64,000 bases of DNA from Bradyrhizobium diazoefficiens (GTDB lineage Bacteria; Pseudomonadota; Alphaproteobacteria; Rhizobiales; Xanthobacteraceae). The notes under the pieces were generated by a model. The model made no database searches, was not told the origin of the DNA, and saw only the letters and a list, made by a program, of their open reading frames with translations. Position numbers and translations under genes: made by a program. How positions within the stretch are numbered: the stretch's first letter is position 1; the number at the start of each line of letters is the position of its first letter. The stretch covers positions 3,224,001-3,288,000 of the forward strand of contig NZ_CP067101.1 of NCBI RefSeq assembly GCF_016616425.1. The letters run 5' to 3'. Positions 36,482 through 45,686 of the stretch are shown here, piece by piece.

Positions 36482-37903
36482 ATGAGCAATGATCTCTGTT
36501 TTTTGTCTGCCACTGAACTGGGTGAGCGCATCGCCGGCAAGAAAGTCTCGCCGGTCGAGATCGTCAGCGCCGTGCTCGCGCGCGCCGAGGCACTCCAGAG
36601 CGAGTTGAACTGTTTCATCACGCTCTGTGGTGACGAGGCGATGGCTGAGGCGCGGGCGGCCGAGCGCAAGGTGATGGCCGGTGAGCCGCTCGGCCTGCTG
36701 CACGGCATCCCCGTCACCGTCAAGGACATCGTCAACACCAGAGGCGTCAAGACCACCTTCGGCGCCGTTCCCTACAAGGATAATGTGCCGAACGAGGATG
36801 CCGTCGCGGTGGCGCGGTTGCGCAATGAAGGCGCCATCCTGATCGGCAAGACCACGACGCCGGAGTTCGGCAGCAAGTGCCTGACGGATTCACCGCTGTT
36901 CGGCCGCACCCGCAATGCGTGGAGCGCAGAGCGTTCCTCCGGGGGTTCCAGCGGCGGCGCGGCGGTTGCGGTTGCCAGCGGCATTGCGCCGCTTGCGATC
37001 GCGACCGACGGCGGCGGCTCGACGCGAATTCCCGCGGCCTGCAACGGGGTGGTCGGCCTGAAGCAGAGCAACGGCGTGATCCCGCACAGCCAGGCGCTGG
37101 ACGTGTTCGGCAACCAGACCTATGTCACTCCGACCACCCGCACCGTCGCCGACACCGCGCTGATGATGCAGGCGATGGCCGGCGAGGATCCCAGCGATCC
37201 CTGGTCGATCGGGGTCCCCGTGCCCGATTTCATCGGCACGACTGCGGCGCGCGGCGATCTGCGCGGGCAGCGGATCCTGTACTGCCTGACGCCGCCTGGC
37301 CGTCCGGCGTCCGCTGAAGTCGCGGCCAGTTTCAAGGCGAGCCTCGACCTTCTGGCCGGGCTCGGGGCCGAGCTCGAGGAATTCTCCGGCGACGGTTTCG
37401 ACGTCGAGCCGATCTGGCGCGCCATCAACCACACCGTCTGGCGCACGCGCTTTGCCAAGCTAGCAGCCGAGCACAAGGACGTGCTGAGCGAGGCCTTCCT
37501 GAGGCAGCTCGCGCTCGCCACCGAAGTCAGCGGCGTCGACTACCAGGAGGCGATGTTCGCGCGCACCGCGCTGTTCCGTCGCGTGCAATCGTTGCTTGCG
37601 CGCGGGCACTTCCTGGCGATGCCGACCCTCACGCGCACTGCGCTGCCGATCAGCCAGGACCTGTTTGGCACCATCGAGATCGACGGTCGGCATTTCGACA
37701 GCGTCCGGCCGCACTGGTTCCCCTGGACGATGCCGTTCAACATGACCGGCCATCCCGCCATCAGCCTGCCCTGCGGCTTTGGCCGCGACGGCCTGCCGAT
37801 CGGGCTTCAGCTCGTCGGCCGCTTCCGTGCTGATGCGGAATTGCTGCGCGTGAGCGCATTGTTCGAGGCTTCAAGCGACCTTCTGTCCCGCTGGCCGGCC
37901 TGA
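36482..37903 (+). CDS. amidase (amidase signature family)
   Basis: A 473-residue hydrolase of the amidase signature family. The Ser-cisSer-Lys triad can be placed: Lys81 in VTVKDIVNT, the cis-serine in RSSGGSSGGAA (about 157) and the nucleophile Ser180 in TDGGGSTRIPA. The C-terminal half (HPAISLPCGFGRDGLPIGLQLVG) is standard. Substrate is not predictable; the family covers aryl amides, indoleacetamide and peptide amides. The peptide-type importer that follows, after a repeat element, may bring in its substrate. There is no signal peptide. The ribosome site is weak. Confidence 0.9.
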   Translation: MSNDLCFLSATELGERIAGKKVSPVEIVSAVLARAEALQSELNCFITLCGDEAMAEARAAERKVMAGEPLGLLHGIPVTVKDIVNTRGVKTTFGAVPYKDNVPNEDAVAVARLRNEGAILIGKTTTPEFGSKCLTDSPLFGRTRNAWSAERSSGGSSGGAAVAVASGIAPLAIATDGGGSTRIPAACNGVVGLKQSNGVIPHSQALDVFGNQTYVTPTTRTVADTALMMQAMAGEDPSDPWSIGVPVPDFIGTTAARGDLRGQRILYCLTPPGRPASAEVAASFKASLDLLAGLGAELEEFSGDGFDVEPIWRAINHTVWRTRFAKLAAEHKDVLSEAFLRQLALATEVSGVDYQEAMFARTALFRRVQSLLARGHFLAMPTLTRTALPISQDLFGTIEIDGRHFDSVRPHWFPWTMPFNMTGHPAISLPCGFGRDGLPIGLQLVGRFRADAELLRVSALFEASSDLLSRWPA

Positions 37904-37957
37904 GGCAGTTTTTGGAAGCCGCATTGTTCAAAGATGTGCCAGTCCGCTGTCGATCCC

Positions 37958-38100
37958 GTCATCCTGAGGTGCGAGCCGCGCGGCGCAAAGCGCCGAGCAG
38001 CGAGCCTCGAAGGATGAACGGCCGAGATGCAGCCGGGCCGTCGCCCTTCGAGGCTTGCTCTGCGGCGCATCGCGCCGCAGAGCGCGCACCTCAGGGTGAC
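37958..38100. repeat. long structured intergenic palindrome
   Basis: The outer arms are GTCATCCTGAGGTGCG (37958-37973) and CGCACCTCAGGGTGAC (38085-38100), 15 of 16 paired. Inside, GCCTCGAAGG (38004-38013) pairs with CCTTCGAGGC (38045-38054), and there are hairpins CGGCGC-aaa-GCGCCG (37981-37995) and TGCGGCGC-atc-GCGCCGCA (38061-38079). It fills most of the gap between the amidase and transporter genes. The type is recognisable from other bradyrhizobial intergenic regions. Confidence 0.8.
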
Positions 38101-38189
38101 GGTCATAGAGGGGGCATGCAGCAAAGAGCTTGCCTCCGGCGTCCGGACATGTTGATCGTGCCGCAGCCGAGCCCTGAAGCCGAGCACGC

Positions 38190-39140
38190 ATGAGCGTATT
38201 TGTCCTCCGACGTCTGTTGAGCTTGCTGGCGACGCTGGTCGGCGCGTCCCTGATCATTTTCCTGGTGCTCGATGCTCTTCCCGGCAACGCCGCGCAGATG
38301 CTGATGGGCGCCGACGCCTCAGCGGACGCGGTGCGCGCCCTCACCGTCAAGCTCGGGCTCGATCAACCGCTGACAGTTCGCTATCTGCAATGGATCAAGG
38401 GGCTCCTCGTCGGCGATCTCGGCAATTCCTATGTCTATGGCACATCGGTCGCCAGCCTGATCGTGGAGCGGCTGGTGCTGACCGTTCCGCTCGCCATCAT
38501 GGCCATGACGATCACGGTGACGCTGGCGCTCTCCGCCGGCATCTACACCGCCGCCAACCACAACAAGCTCGGCGACGTCGGTGTGATGTCGCTGACGCAG
38601 GTCGGCATCGCGCTGCCGAATTTCTGGTTTGCGATCCTGCTGGTTCTCTTGTTCTCCGTGCGGCTGCAATGGCTCTCGGCGGGCGGCTTTGCCGGCTGGG
38701 ACGACGGCATCTGGCCCGGGGTGAAGTCGCTGCTGCTGCCGGCAATCTCGCTCGCGGTGGTGCAGGCCGCGATCCTTGCGCGCGTGACGCGCTCGGCCGT
38801 CCTGGAAGTGCTGCGCGAGGATTTCGTCCGCACCGCACGTGCAAAAGGGCTCGGCAAGCGCGAGGTGCTGTGGAGCCATGTGCTGCGCAATGCCATGATC
38901 CCCGTCATGACGGTGATGGGGCTGCAATTCGCCAATCTGCTCGCCGGCACCATCGTGATCGAGAACGTGTTCTATCTGCCGGGCCTCGGCCGGCTGATCT
39001 TCCAGTCGATCGCCAACCGAGACCTGATCGTGGTGCGCAATTGCGTGATGCTGCTGGCGACCATGGTCGTCATCGTCAATTTCGTGGTCGATGTGCTCTA
39101 TGCCTTGATCGATCCCCGCATCAAGGTCCATGACCTGTGA
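38190..39140 (+). CDS. dipeptide/oligopeptide-type ABC transporter permease 1
   Basis: A 316-residue permease of the DppB/GsiC type. It has the RRLLSLLATLVGASLIIFLVLDALPGN start, a periplasmic loop ending in LGLDQPLTVRYLQWIKG, and the EAA region LREDFVRTARAKGLGKREVLWSHVLRNAMIPVMT. The C-terminal ADPRI-like motif reads DVLYALIDPRIKV. It is the first gene of a permease-permease-ATPase-ATPase-receptor operon; its stop overlaps the next GTG start. Confidence 0.93.
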   Translation: MSVFVLRRLLSLLATLVGASLIIFLVLDALPGNAAQMLMGADASADAVRALTVKLGLDQPLTVRYLQWIKGLLVGDLGNSYVYGTSVASLIVERLVLTVPLAIMAMTITVTLALSAGIYTAANHNKLGDVGVMSLTQVGIALPNFWFAILLVLLFSVRLQWLSAGGFAGWDDGIWPGVKSLLLPAISLAVVQAAILARVTRSAVLEVLREDFVRTARAKGLGKREVLWSHVLRNAMIPVMTVMGLQFANLLAGTIVIENVFYLPGLGRLIFQSIANRDLIVVRNCVMLLATMVVIVNFVVDVLYALIDPRIKVHDL

Positions 39141-40024
39141 ATACGCCCCTGGCCACTCCGGTTGACGTGCCGGTGCGCCGCGTGCCGGCCCGTACGTTCT
39201 GGGGCCGCGCGCTGCGCCACCGCAGTTTCGTGCTCGGCGGCGCGCTGAGCCTGCTGGTGCTCGGCTCCGCGCTATTGTCGCTGGTGTGGACGCCGTGGTC
39301 GCCGTATGAGATCGATATCGCCTCGAAACTCCGGCCGCCCTCGGCGGCGCACTGGCTCGGGACCGATTCCTTCGGCCGCGACATCGTCTCACTGCTGCTC
39401 GCCGGCGCCCGCGCCACCATCATGGTCGGTGTCATCGCCGTCAGCATCGGTCTCACCTTCGGCGTCACGCTGGGCCTGATCGCCTCGGCTCTGCGCGGCT
39501 GGACCGAAGAGATCATCATGCGCTTCTCCGACTTCACCTTCGCCTTTCCGGCAGTGCTCTCCGCGATCATGCTCGCCGCAGCCGTGGGGCCGGGCATGGT
39601 GACCTCGATCGTCGCGATCGGGATCTTCCAGATCCCGACGCTCATCCGGCTGACGCGCGGCTCGGCCAATGCGATCTGGGCGCGCGAATTCGTGCTGGCC
39701 GCGCGCGCGGCGGGGAAGGGCGCTTTTCGCATCACCATTGAGCACGTGCTGCCCAACATCCTGTCGATCCTGATCGTGCAGGCGACGATCCAGTTCGCGC
39801 TCGCCATTCTTGCCGAAGCCGCGCTGTCCTATCTCGGCCTCGGCACCCAGCCGCCGCAACCGTCCTGGGGACGGATGCTGAACGATGCGCAGACGCTGCT
39901 GTTCCAGTCGCCGATGCTCGCGGTCTATCCGGGCGCTGCGATCGCGGTCGCGGTGCTGGGCCTCAATCTGCTCGGCGATGGCTTGCGCGACCTGCTCGAT
40001 CCCAGACTCGCGCGGGAGCGATGA
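39137..40024 (+). CDS. dipeptide/oligopeptide-type ABC transporter permease 2
   Basis: A 295-residue DppC-type permease. It has the HWLGTDSFGRDIVSLLLAGARATIMVG signature near 73-99, the EAA region WAREFVLAARAAGKGAFRITIEHVLPN and the terminal LNLLGDGLRDLLDPR. The start is a GTG at 39137 in a GTGA overlap with the first permease; its own stop overlaps the next gene by ATGA. Confidence 0.93.
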   Translation: MNTPLATPVDVPVRRVPARTFWGRALRHRSFVLGGALSLLVLGSALLSLVWTPWSPYEIDIASKLRPPSAAHWLGTDSFGRDIVSLLLAGARATIMVGVIAVSIGLTFGVTLGLIASALRGWTEEIIMRFSDFTFAFPAVLSAIMLAAAVGPGMVTSIVAIGIFQIPTLIRLTRGSANAIWAREFVLAARAAGKGAFRITIEHVLPNILSILIVQATIQFALAILAEAALSYLGLGTQPPQPSWGRMLNDAQTLLFQSPMLAVYPGAAIAVAVLGLNLLGDGLRDLLDPRLARER

Positions 40025-41040
40025 CGATGGGCGAGCGACAGGCCATGCCGCTGATCGAGGTCATCAATCTCGGCGTGCGCCTCAACACCAGCCGCGGGCC
40101 GGCACAAGCCGTGCGCGGCGTCAGCTTCGCCCTGAAGCGTGGCGAGACGCTCGGATTGGTCGGTGAATCCGGTTGCGGCAAGTCGGTCACTGCGATCTCC
40201 GTGATGGGGCTGCTGCCTGATAGCGCCCGGGTCTCGGGCAGCATCAAGCTCGATGGCAACGAGCTCGCGCGATTGCCGGACGCGGATTATTGCCGCCTGC
40301 GTGGCAACCGCATCAGCATGATCTTTCAGGAACCGATGACCGCACTCAATCCGATGCATACGATCGGGCATCAGGTTGCCGAGCCGCTGCGACGTCACAA
40401 GAAATATTCGGCGGCGCAGGCGCGCCGCGAGACCATCGCCTTGCTCGACCGCGTCGGGCTGCCCGATCCGGCGCGACGCGTCGATGCCTATCCGCACCAG
40501 TTTTCCGGCGGCCAGCGCCAGCGCATCACCATTGCCATGGCGCTTGCCTGCGAGCCCGACCTGTTGATCGCGGACGAGCCGACTACCGCGCTCGACGTCA
40601 CCATCCAGGGCCAGATCCTCGACCTCATCGCCGATCTCGTCGAGGAGCGCGGCATGTCGATGATCCTGATCTCGCACGATCTCGGCGTCATCGCCGAGAA
40701 CGTCCAGCGCATGATGGTGATGTATGGCGGCGCCGTCGTCGAAAGCGGGCCGACCGACGAAGTATTCCGCCGGATGGGACATCCCTATACGCAGGGCCTG
40801 TTCCGTGCCCGGCCGAAGCTCGGCGCGCGCAAGGGGACGCGGCTGAAGACGATATCCGGCACGGTGCCGGAGCTTGCCGATCTGCCGACGGGCTGCACCT
40901 TCTCCGACAGGTGTCCGCTCGTGATCGATCAGTGTCGCGCTGCGGTTCCACCGGTGGTGGAGGTCGGACCTCGCCATGGCGTACGCTGCATCCGGACCGA
41001 TGTCTCGATGGCCGAAAACGTCGGAGCGCTGTCTGCATGA
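40021..41040 (+). CDS. dipeptide/oligopeptide-type ABC transporter ATPase 1
   Basis: A 339-residue DppD-type ATPase. Walker A is GESGCGKS (48-55), then QEPMTALNP, FSGGQRQR, IADEPTTALDVTIQ and ISHDLGVIAEN. The C-terminal cysteine motif that binds an iron-sulfur cluster in DppD relatives is visible in PTGCTFSDRCPLVIDQCR and GVRCI. An alternative start nearby (ATG 40027) would shorten it by two residues. Confidence 0.93.
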   Translation: MTMGERQAMPLIEVINLGVRLNTSRGPAQAVRGVSFALKRGETLGLVGESGCGKSVTAISVMGLLPDSARVSGSIKLDGNELARLPDADYCRLRGNRISMIFQEPMTALNPMHTIGHQVAEPLRRHKKYSAAQARRETIALLDRVGLPDPARRVDAYPHQFSGGQRQRITIAMALACEPDLLIADEPTTALDVTIQGQILDLIADLVEERGMSMILISHDLGVIAENVQRMMVMYGGAVVESGPTDEVFRRMGHPYTQGLFRARPKLGARKGTRLKTISGTVPELADLPTGCTFSDRCPLVIDQCRAAVPPVVEVGPRHGVRCIRTDVSMAENVGALSA

Positions 41041-42041
41041 CTGCTGCGCCTCTTCTCGACGTGAAGGATCTCGAACAGCGTTACGCCCTGCCGCGGGAAA
41101 GCCTGTTTCGCCCGCCGGGGCAGGTGCGTGCGCTCAATGGCGTGAGCGTGCAGCTTGCCGCGGGCAAGAGCCTCGGCGTCGTCGGCGAATCCGGTTCGGG
41201 CAAGTCGACATTCGCGCGGCTGGTGATGGCGCTGGAGCGGCCGACGTCGGGGCAGGTCGCGCTGCTCGGCCGCGATCTCAATCGCATCTCCGCCGACGAG
41301 CTGCGCCGCGCCCGCCGCGATTTCCAGATGGTGTTCCAGGACCCTTACGGCTCGCTCGATCCGCGCCAGACCATCGCCCGCATTGTCGCCGAGCCGCTGA
41401 CGGCGCTGGAGGGGGTCGATCGCACCACGTTCCGCGAGCGCATCGCCGCGGTGCTGCGCCAGGTGGGCTTGCGCGATGCCGACATGGACAAATATCCGCA
41501 CGAATTTTCCGGCGGCCAGCGCCAGCGCATCGCCATTGCGCGCGCGCTGATCACCCGGCCCAAGCTGATCGTCGCGGACGAGCCGGTCTCCGCGCTCGAC
41601 GTCTCCGTGCAGGCGCAGGTGCTGAACCTGATGCAGGATCTCCAGGAGCAGTTCGGCCTGAGCTATATCCTGATCAGCCACGACCTCGCGGTCGTCGACT
41701 ATCTCTGCGACGAGATCGCGGTGATGTATCTCGGCCGCATCGTCGAGCAGGGGAGACCCGAGGATCTGTTCGAACGCTGCGCCCATCCCTACACGCGGGC
41801 GCTGCTGGAAGCGGTGCCGCGGGCGCGCGCTGGCGGCGGCCGGCGGCGGCATGGGGGCCAGGCGATCGCCTCGCAATCGGCGACTGCTGCCGGATGCCCC
41901 TATGCCGCGCGCTGCAGGCTCGCCGACCAGCATTGCCGGGAGGCCCTGCCTGAGTTACGCAAGGTGGGCGAGGGGCACCTGGCCGCCTGCCACAAGACGG
42001 AAACCGTGATGGCGTTGCCGCAGGCGGTCATCGAAGGTTAG
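41037..42041 (+). CDS. dipeptide/oligopeptide-type ABC transporter ATPase 2
   Basis: A 334-residue DppF-type ATPase. Walker A is GESGSGKST (50-58), with [33 protein letters not shown] and ISHDLAVVDYLCDEI. It also ends in the cysteine-containing oligopeptide C-terminal domain (CPYAARCRLADQHC). The start overlaps the stop of the first ATPase by four bases. The receptor gene follows 56 bases on. Confidence 0.93.
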   Translation: MTAAPLLDVKDLEQRYALPRESLFRPPGQVRALNGVSVQLAAGKSLGVVGESGSGKSTFARLVMALERPTSGQVALLGRDLNRISADELRRARRDFQMVFQDPYGSLDPRQTIARIVAEPLTALEGVDRTTFRERIAAVLRQVGLRDADMDKYPHEFSGGQRQRIAIARALITRPKLIVADEPVSALDVSVQAQVLNLMQDLQEQFGLSYILISHDLAVVDYLCDEIAVMYLGRIVEQGRPEDLFERCAHPYTRALLEAVPRARAGGGRRRHGGQAIASQSATAAGCPYAARCRLADQHCREALPELRKVGEGHLAACHKTETVMALPQAVIEG

Positions 42042-42097
42042 TGTCTGGAGCAGGATTGGCGTAGACTTAAGAACAGGGCAAGCCGGGGGAGTTACGC

Positions 42098-43594
42098 ATG
42101 TTCAGGAAATTATCGATCGTCGCATTTGCCGCCGCACTTGCCGCGGCGCCTTTGCCGGTGTCGGCGCAGAGCAAGAAGGACAGTGTCGTCATGGCGATGA
42201 CGCTGGAGCCGCCCGGGCTCGATCCGACCAACGCTGCCGCCGCTGCGATCGCCGAGGTCACGCTCTACAACATCTACGAGACGCTGACCAAGATCAACGA
42301 GGACGGCTCCGTCTCGCCCTTGCTGGCGGAGAGCTGGACCGCTTCGCCCGACCTGAAGACCTATACGTTCAAGCTGCGCAAGGGCGTCAAATTCCAGAAT
42401 GGCGAGCCGTTCAATTCCGCCGCGGTGAAGTTCTCGTTCGAGCGCAACGCCGCGCCGGCCAGCACCAACAAGGACAAGAGCCTGTACCAGGCCTTCGAGA
42501 AGATCGAGGCGCCTGACGCTGACACCATCGTGATCACCCTGAAATACGGCGAGCCGAACTTGCCGTTCCTGCTGGGGCAGGCGAGCGGCTCGATCGTCGA
42601 GCCGAAGAGCGCGCCCACCAATGTCACGCAGCCGGTCGGGACCGGGCCTTATCAGTTAGGAGCCTGGGCCAAGGGCTCCTCGATCACGCTGACCAAATGG
42701 GCCGACTACCGCAACGCCTTCGCGATCAAGCTCTCCAAGGTGACGATCCGCTTCATCTCCGATCCGGCGGCGCAGACCGCAGCGCTGCTCTCGGGCGATG
42801 TCGACGCGTTTCCGCGCGTCTCGGCCCAGCGTACCATCGCACAGTTCAAGGCCGATCCGCGCTTCACCGTTCTGATCGGCGGCTCCAGGGCCAAGACCAT
42901 CGTCGGCATCAACGAGAAGAAGAAGCCGCTCGACGACGTCCGCGTTCGCCGCGCCATCCTCGCCGCGATCGACCGCAAGGCGATGATCGACGGCGCCATC
43001 GATGGTTTCGGCACGCCTATTGGCAGCTTCTACGTGCCGGGCTCGCTCGGTTATGTCGACACCACCGGCATCAATCCCTACGACCCCGAGAAGGCCAAGA
43101 AGCTGCTGGCAGAGGCCGGCGTCGCCACGCCGCTCGAATTGTCGCTCAAGCTGCCGCCGCCGGCCTATGCGCGGCAGGGCGGTGAGATCCTCGCGGCGCA
43201 GCTCGCCAAGGTCGGCATCGTCGCTAAAATCGAGAACGTCGAATGGGCGCAGTGGCTCTCCCAGGTGTTCGCAGCCAACGGCCCGCATAATTACGATCTC
43301 ACCATCGTCAGCCATGTCGAGCCGTTCGACCTCGTCAAGCTCACCGAGCCTGGTTACTACCTCGGTTACGACAACGCGGCGTTCAATGCGCTCTACAAGC
43401 AGATCGTGTCGACGCCGGACGAGGCCGGCCGCGCCAAGCTGCTCGGCGACGCCCAGCGCATGCTGGCGACCGACGCCGTCGCCGGCTTCCTGTACCAGCC
43501 GCAACTGATCACTATCACCAAGAAGAAATTGAAGGGTGTCTGGAAGGACGTTCCGCAATACGAGAACGATTTCTCGACGTGGTATTGGGAATAG
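42098..43594 (+). CDS. dipeptide/oligopeptide-type ABC transporter binding protein
   Basis: A 498-residue periplasmic receptor of solute-binding family 5. A signal peptide (about 23 residues, ending PVSA) precedes DSVVMAMTLEPPGLDPTNAA, then YNIYETLTKINEDGSVSPLLAESW and the FKLRKGVKFQNGEPFNSAAVKFSFER signature. The ligand may be a peptide, a glutathione-like compound or an opine; family membership does not decide. Unusually for the sugar systems in this window, the receptor gene stands last in the operon, and a terminator follows. Confidence 0.92.
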   Translation: MFRKLSIVAFAAALAAAPLPVSAQSKKDSVVMAMTLEPPGLDPTNAAAAAIAEVTLYNIYETLTKINEDGSVSPLLAESWTASPDLKTYTFKLRKGVKFQNGEPFNSAAVKFSFERNAAPASTNKDKSLYQAFEKIEAPDADTIVITLKYGEPNLPFLLGQASGSIVEPKSAPTNVTQPVGTGPYQLGAWAKGSSITLTKWADYRNAFAIKLSKVTIRFISDPAAQTAALLSGDVDAFPRVSAQRTIAQFKADPRFTVLIGGSRAKTIVGINEKKKPLDDVRVRRAILAAIDRKAMIDGAIDGFGTPIGSFYVPGSLGYVDTTGINPYDPEKAKKLLAEAGVATPLELSLKLPPPAYARQGGEILAAQLAKVGIVAKIENVEWAQWLSQVFAANGPHNYDLTIVSHVEPFDLVKLTEPGYYLGYDNAAFNALYKQIVSTPDEAGRAKLLGDAQRMLATDAVAGFLYQPQLITITKKKLKGVWKDVPQYENDFSTWYWE

Positions 43595-43631
43595 GGGCGC
43601 TCGTTCCCATCGAGCCTGTCGCTTCAATTTT

Positions 43632-43657
43632 GACCTCTCCCCCCGTCGGGAGAGGTC
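43632..43657 (+). terminator. terminator after the peptide transporter operon
   Basis: GACCTCTCCC (43632-43641) pairs with GGGAGAGGTC (43648-43657) over a six-base loop, 37 bases after the receptor stop. The stem sequence is shared with the intergenic repeat family at 4091 and 53081. Confidence 0.65.
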
Positions 43658-43983
43658 GGTCGTTTGGCACGTCAAAAACAAGAACCTGAAAAACAACCCC
43701 ATGCACAGTAGACGGGCATAGTGATTTCAATGGCTTGCATGCCGACGATTTGCAAAGTCGGCGACGCCGTTGACCCGTCGGGCAAAACACCGGCATGATG
43801 GCATCATCGAAGAAGGCCTCGCCCGTTTTCATTTGCTCGCCCGGTTTCATTTGAAGGCGCCGCCTCTGTTGATCTCCCGACGTTGAAGGTTTGACCGTCT
43901 GCTGCCGATCTGGTTCGAGCGGGGGCGATTGGTTCGAGCAAAGCTGCGGCGCACCGTTCGCGAATGATGCGCCGCTTGTTGGT
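43658..43983. other. intergenic stretch without a gene
   Basis: No frame here has a credible start or family text. Two short near-repeats, tcgcccgttttcatttg and tcgcccggtttcatttg (around 43817-43854), lie in tandem. The stretch near 43760-43790 looks like a remnant of a dispersed sequence. Both flanking genes point toward this gap. Confidence 0.4.
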
Positions 43984-44625
43984 TCATGCCGCCTCCGCCT
44001 TGACCGTGCCGATCCAGTTGCGGGCCAGCGTGACGTCGGCCTGCGACAATTGATGGCCTGCCGGTAACGTCTTGTGCTCGACGCGCGCGCCGGCCTCCGA
44101 CAGGAGTGCCGCAAGCCGTGCCGAGTTGCCCGCCGGCACGATCGGATCGGCCTGCCCGGACAATAGTAGAACGGGCTTGCCGCCGAGCTCGGCCTTGAGT
44201 TGCGCGGTCTTCGGCGTACCCGACAGCGGTATCATGGCGCGCAGCAGGATCGCGCCGGACAGCACGTCCGGCTTCAACAGCAACAGCGCGGCTGCGATGT
44301 TGGCGCCGTTGGAGAAGCCGACGGCAATCGGTGCGGCGATGCCATAGCGATGCCGCGCCTCGTTGACGAAGTCGCCGAGTTCATGTGCGCGGCGGCGCAC
44401 GTCGTCTTCGTCGAATACGCCCTCGGCGAGACGACGGAAGAAGCGCGGCATACCCTGCTCGAGCACGCGGCCGCGCGGCGAGAGCAGGGCGGCGCCGGGC
44501 GAGATCATCTTGCCAAGCCCGAGCAGGTCGTTCTCGTCGCCGCCCGTGCCGTGCAGCAGCAGCAGAGGAGGGGAGCCCGCGTCGGCCGCGGGCTCGAAGC
44601 GATGGATGAATGCACTCTCGGTCAT
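43984..44625 (-). CDS. phospholipase/carboxylesterase-type alpha/beta hydrolase (MhqD-like)
   Basis: A 213-residue serine hydrolase. The oxyanion segment is LLLLHGTGGDEND; nucleophile Ser105 sits in VGFSNGANIA, Asp160 in LLSGQADPIVP and His191 in PAGHQLSQ, a complete triad. In Bacillus MhqD, a hydrolase of this type, is paired with the ring-cleaving dioxygenase MhqO and protects against quinones. Here too the dioxygenase gene is directly upstream with an ATGA overlap, so the same partnership is likely. Confidence 0.88.
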   Translation of the reverse strand: MTESAFIHRFEPAADAGSPPLLLLHGTGGDENDLLGLGKMISPGAALLSPRGRVLEQGMPRFFRRLAEGVFDEDDVRRRAHELGDFVNEARHRYGIAAPIAVGFSNGANIAAALLLLKPDVLSGAILLRAMIPLSGTPKTAQLKAELGGKPVLLLSGQADPIVPAGNSARLAALLSEAGARVEHKTLPAGHQLSQADVTLARNWIGTVKAEAA

Positions 44626-45560
44626 GATACGGTCTCTTCCAAATTCGGCAAAACGCCCTCGATCTGCTTACGCTGCTGTTCGAGGAAGCCCGGCAGCTTG
44701 AGGTCGCGTCCCAGGGTTGCGACGGGCTCGTCAACGGCGAAGCCAGGAATGTCGGTCGCGATCTCGAACAGCACGCCGCCGGGCTCGCGGAAGTAGATCG
44801 AGCGGAAGTAGTTGCGGTCCCTCTGCTCGGTCGGGTGCAGGCCGTGATTGCTCACGAGCCTCTCGGCCATCCGGCCCTGCTCGGCATCGTCAGCCGCGCG
44901 GAAGGCGATGTGGTGCACCGAGCCGCCGCCCTGATGCCCGCGCAAAAAGCCCTTGGCCTCGTAGATGTCGACGACGCTGCCCTCGACATCGCCAGATGCC
45001 TTGAAGCGGATCACCGAGCCTTCGCGCCCCGTCTCCTTGAAGCCGAACACGTCGGTGAGGACGGAAGCCGTCTTCGCTGCGCTGCCGAGCAGCAAGGTCA
45101 CGCCGTGAAATCCGCGGATCGCGTGTTCGGCCGGCACGTCGCCGTTGCTCCAGCCAGGCTCGTTCTCGGCGCCGGGAATGCCGACCAGCGCGAGCGCCAT
45201 GCCATCGGGGTCGGTGAACGGCAGCACGGACTCGCCAAAGCGCTTCTCCAGCGCCTCGTAGGCAATGCCTTTCTCGGTGAAGCGCTGGGTCCAGTAGCCG
45301 AGCGAGCGCTGCGGCACGCGAAAAGCGGTCTGGTGGGTCTCGCCGACGCCGCGGCGGCCTGCGGACACGCCGGCCCAAGGGAAGAAGGTCAGGATGGTGC
45401 CGGGACGGCCAGTCTCGTCGCCATAGTAGAAGTGATAGGTGCCGGGGTCGTCGAAATTCACCGTCTTCTTGACGAAGCGCAGGCCGAGATCCCGGGTGTA
45501 GAAGCCGAAATTCCTGATGGGATCGCCAGCAATCGCGGTCACATGGTGCAGTCCAGACAT
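44622..45560 (-). CDS. ring-cleaving dioxygenase, VOC family (MhqO-like)
   Basis: A 312-residue protein made of two vicinal-oxygen-chelate domains (about 3-130 and 150-285). Probable metal ligands lie in GLHHVTAIAGD, HGVTLLLGS, VHHIAFRA and VLFEIATDIPGF. The text FYTRDLGLRFVKKTVNFDDPGTYH is typical of MhqO/LinE-like hydroquinone dioxygenases. It would open hydroquinone-type rings, perhaps as detoxification. ATG 45560 has GGAGG seven bases upstream; the longer upstream frame is promoter. It is divergent from a LysR gene. Confidence 0.9.
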   Translation of the reverse strand: MSGLHHVTAIAGDPIRNFGFYTRDLGLRFVKKTVNFDDPGTYHFYYGDETGRPGTILTFFPWAGVSAGRRGVGETHQTAFRVPQRSLGYWTQRFTEKGIAYEALEKRFGESVLPFTDPDGMALALVGIPGAENEPGWSNGDVPAEHAIRGFHGVTLLLGSAAKTASVLTDVFGFKETGREGSVIRFKASGDVEGSVVDIYEAKGFLRGHQGGGSVHHIAFRAADDAEQGRMAERLVSNHGLHPTEQRDRNYFRSIYFREPGGVLFEIATDIPGFAVDEPVATLGRDLKLPGFLEQQRKQIEGVLPNLEETVS

Positions 45561-45619
45561 TGTCGTCCTCCAAAGCTCAGCGAGCGGTCTTGCTCTGCCC
45601 GGACATATTGTTCCGCTTT

Positions 45620-45675
45620 GGATTGGAGACAATCCATGCAAATATGACGGCTATGTCTATGATTTGGAAACAATC
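45620..45675. promoter_or_regulatory. two similar boxes in the mhqO-lysR divergent promoter
   Basis: Box 1 is the perfect inverted repeat GGATTG-gaga-CAATCC (45620-45635). Box 2 is GATTTGGAAACAATC (45661-45675), the same pattern with small changes. They lie about 40 bases apart in a 126-base divergent control region, as expected of LysR recognition and activation sites. Confidence 0.5.
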
Positions 45676-45686
45676 GGAAGTACCTC

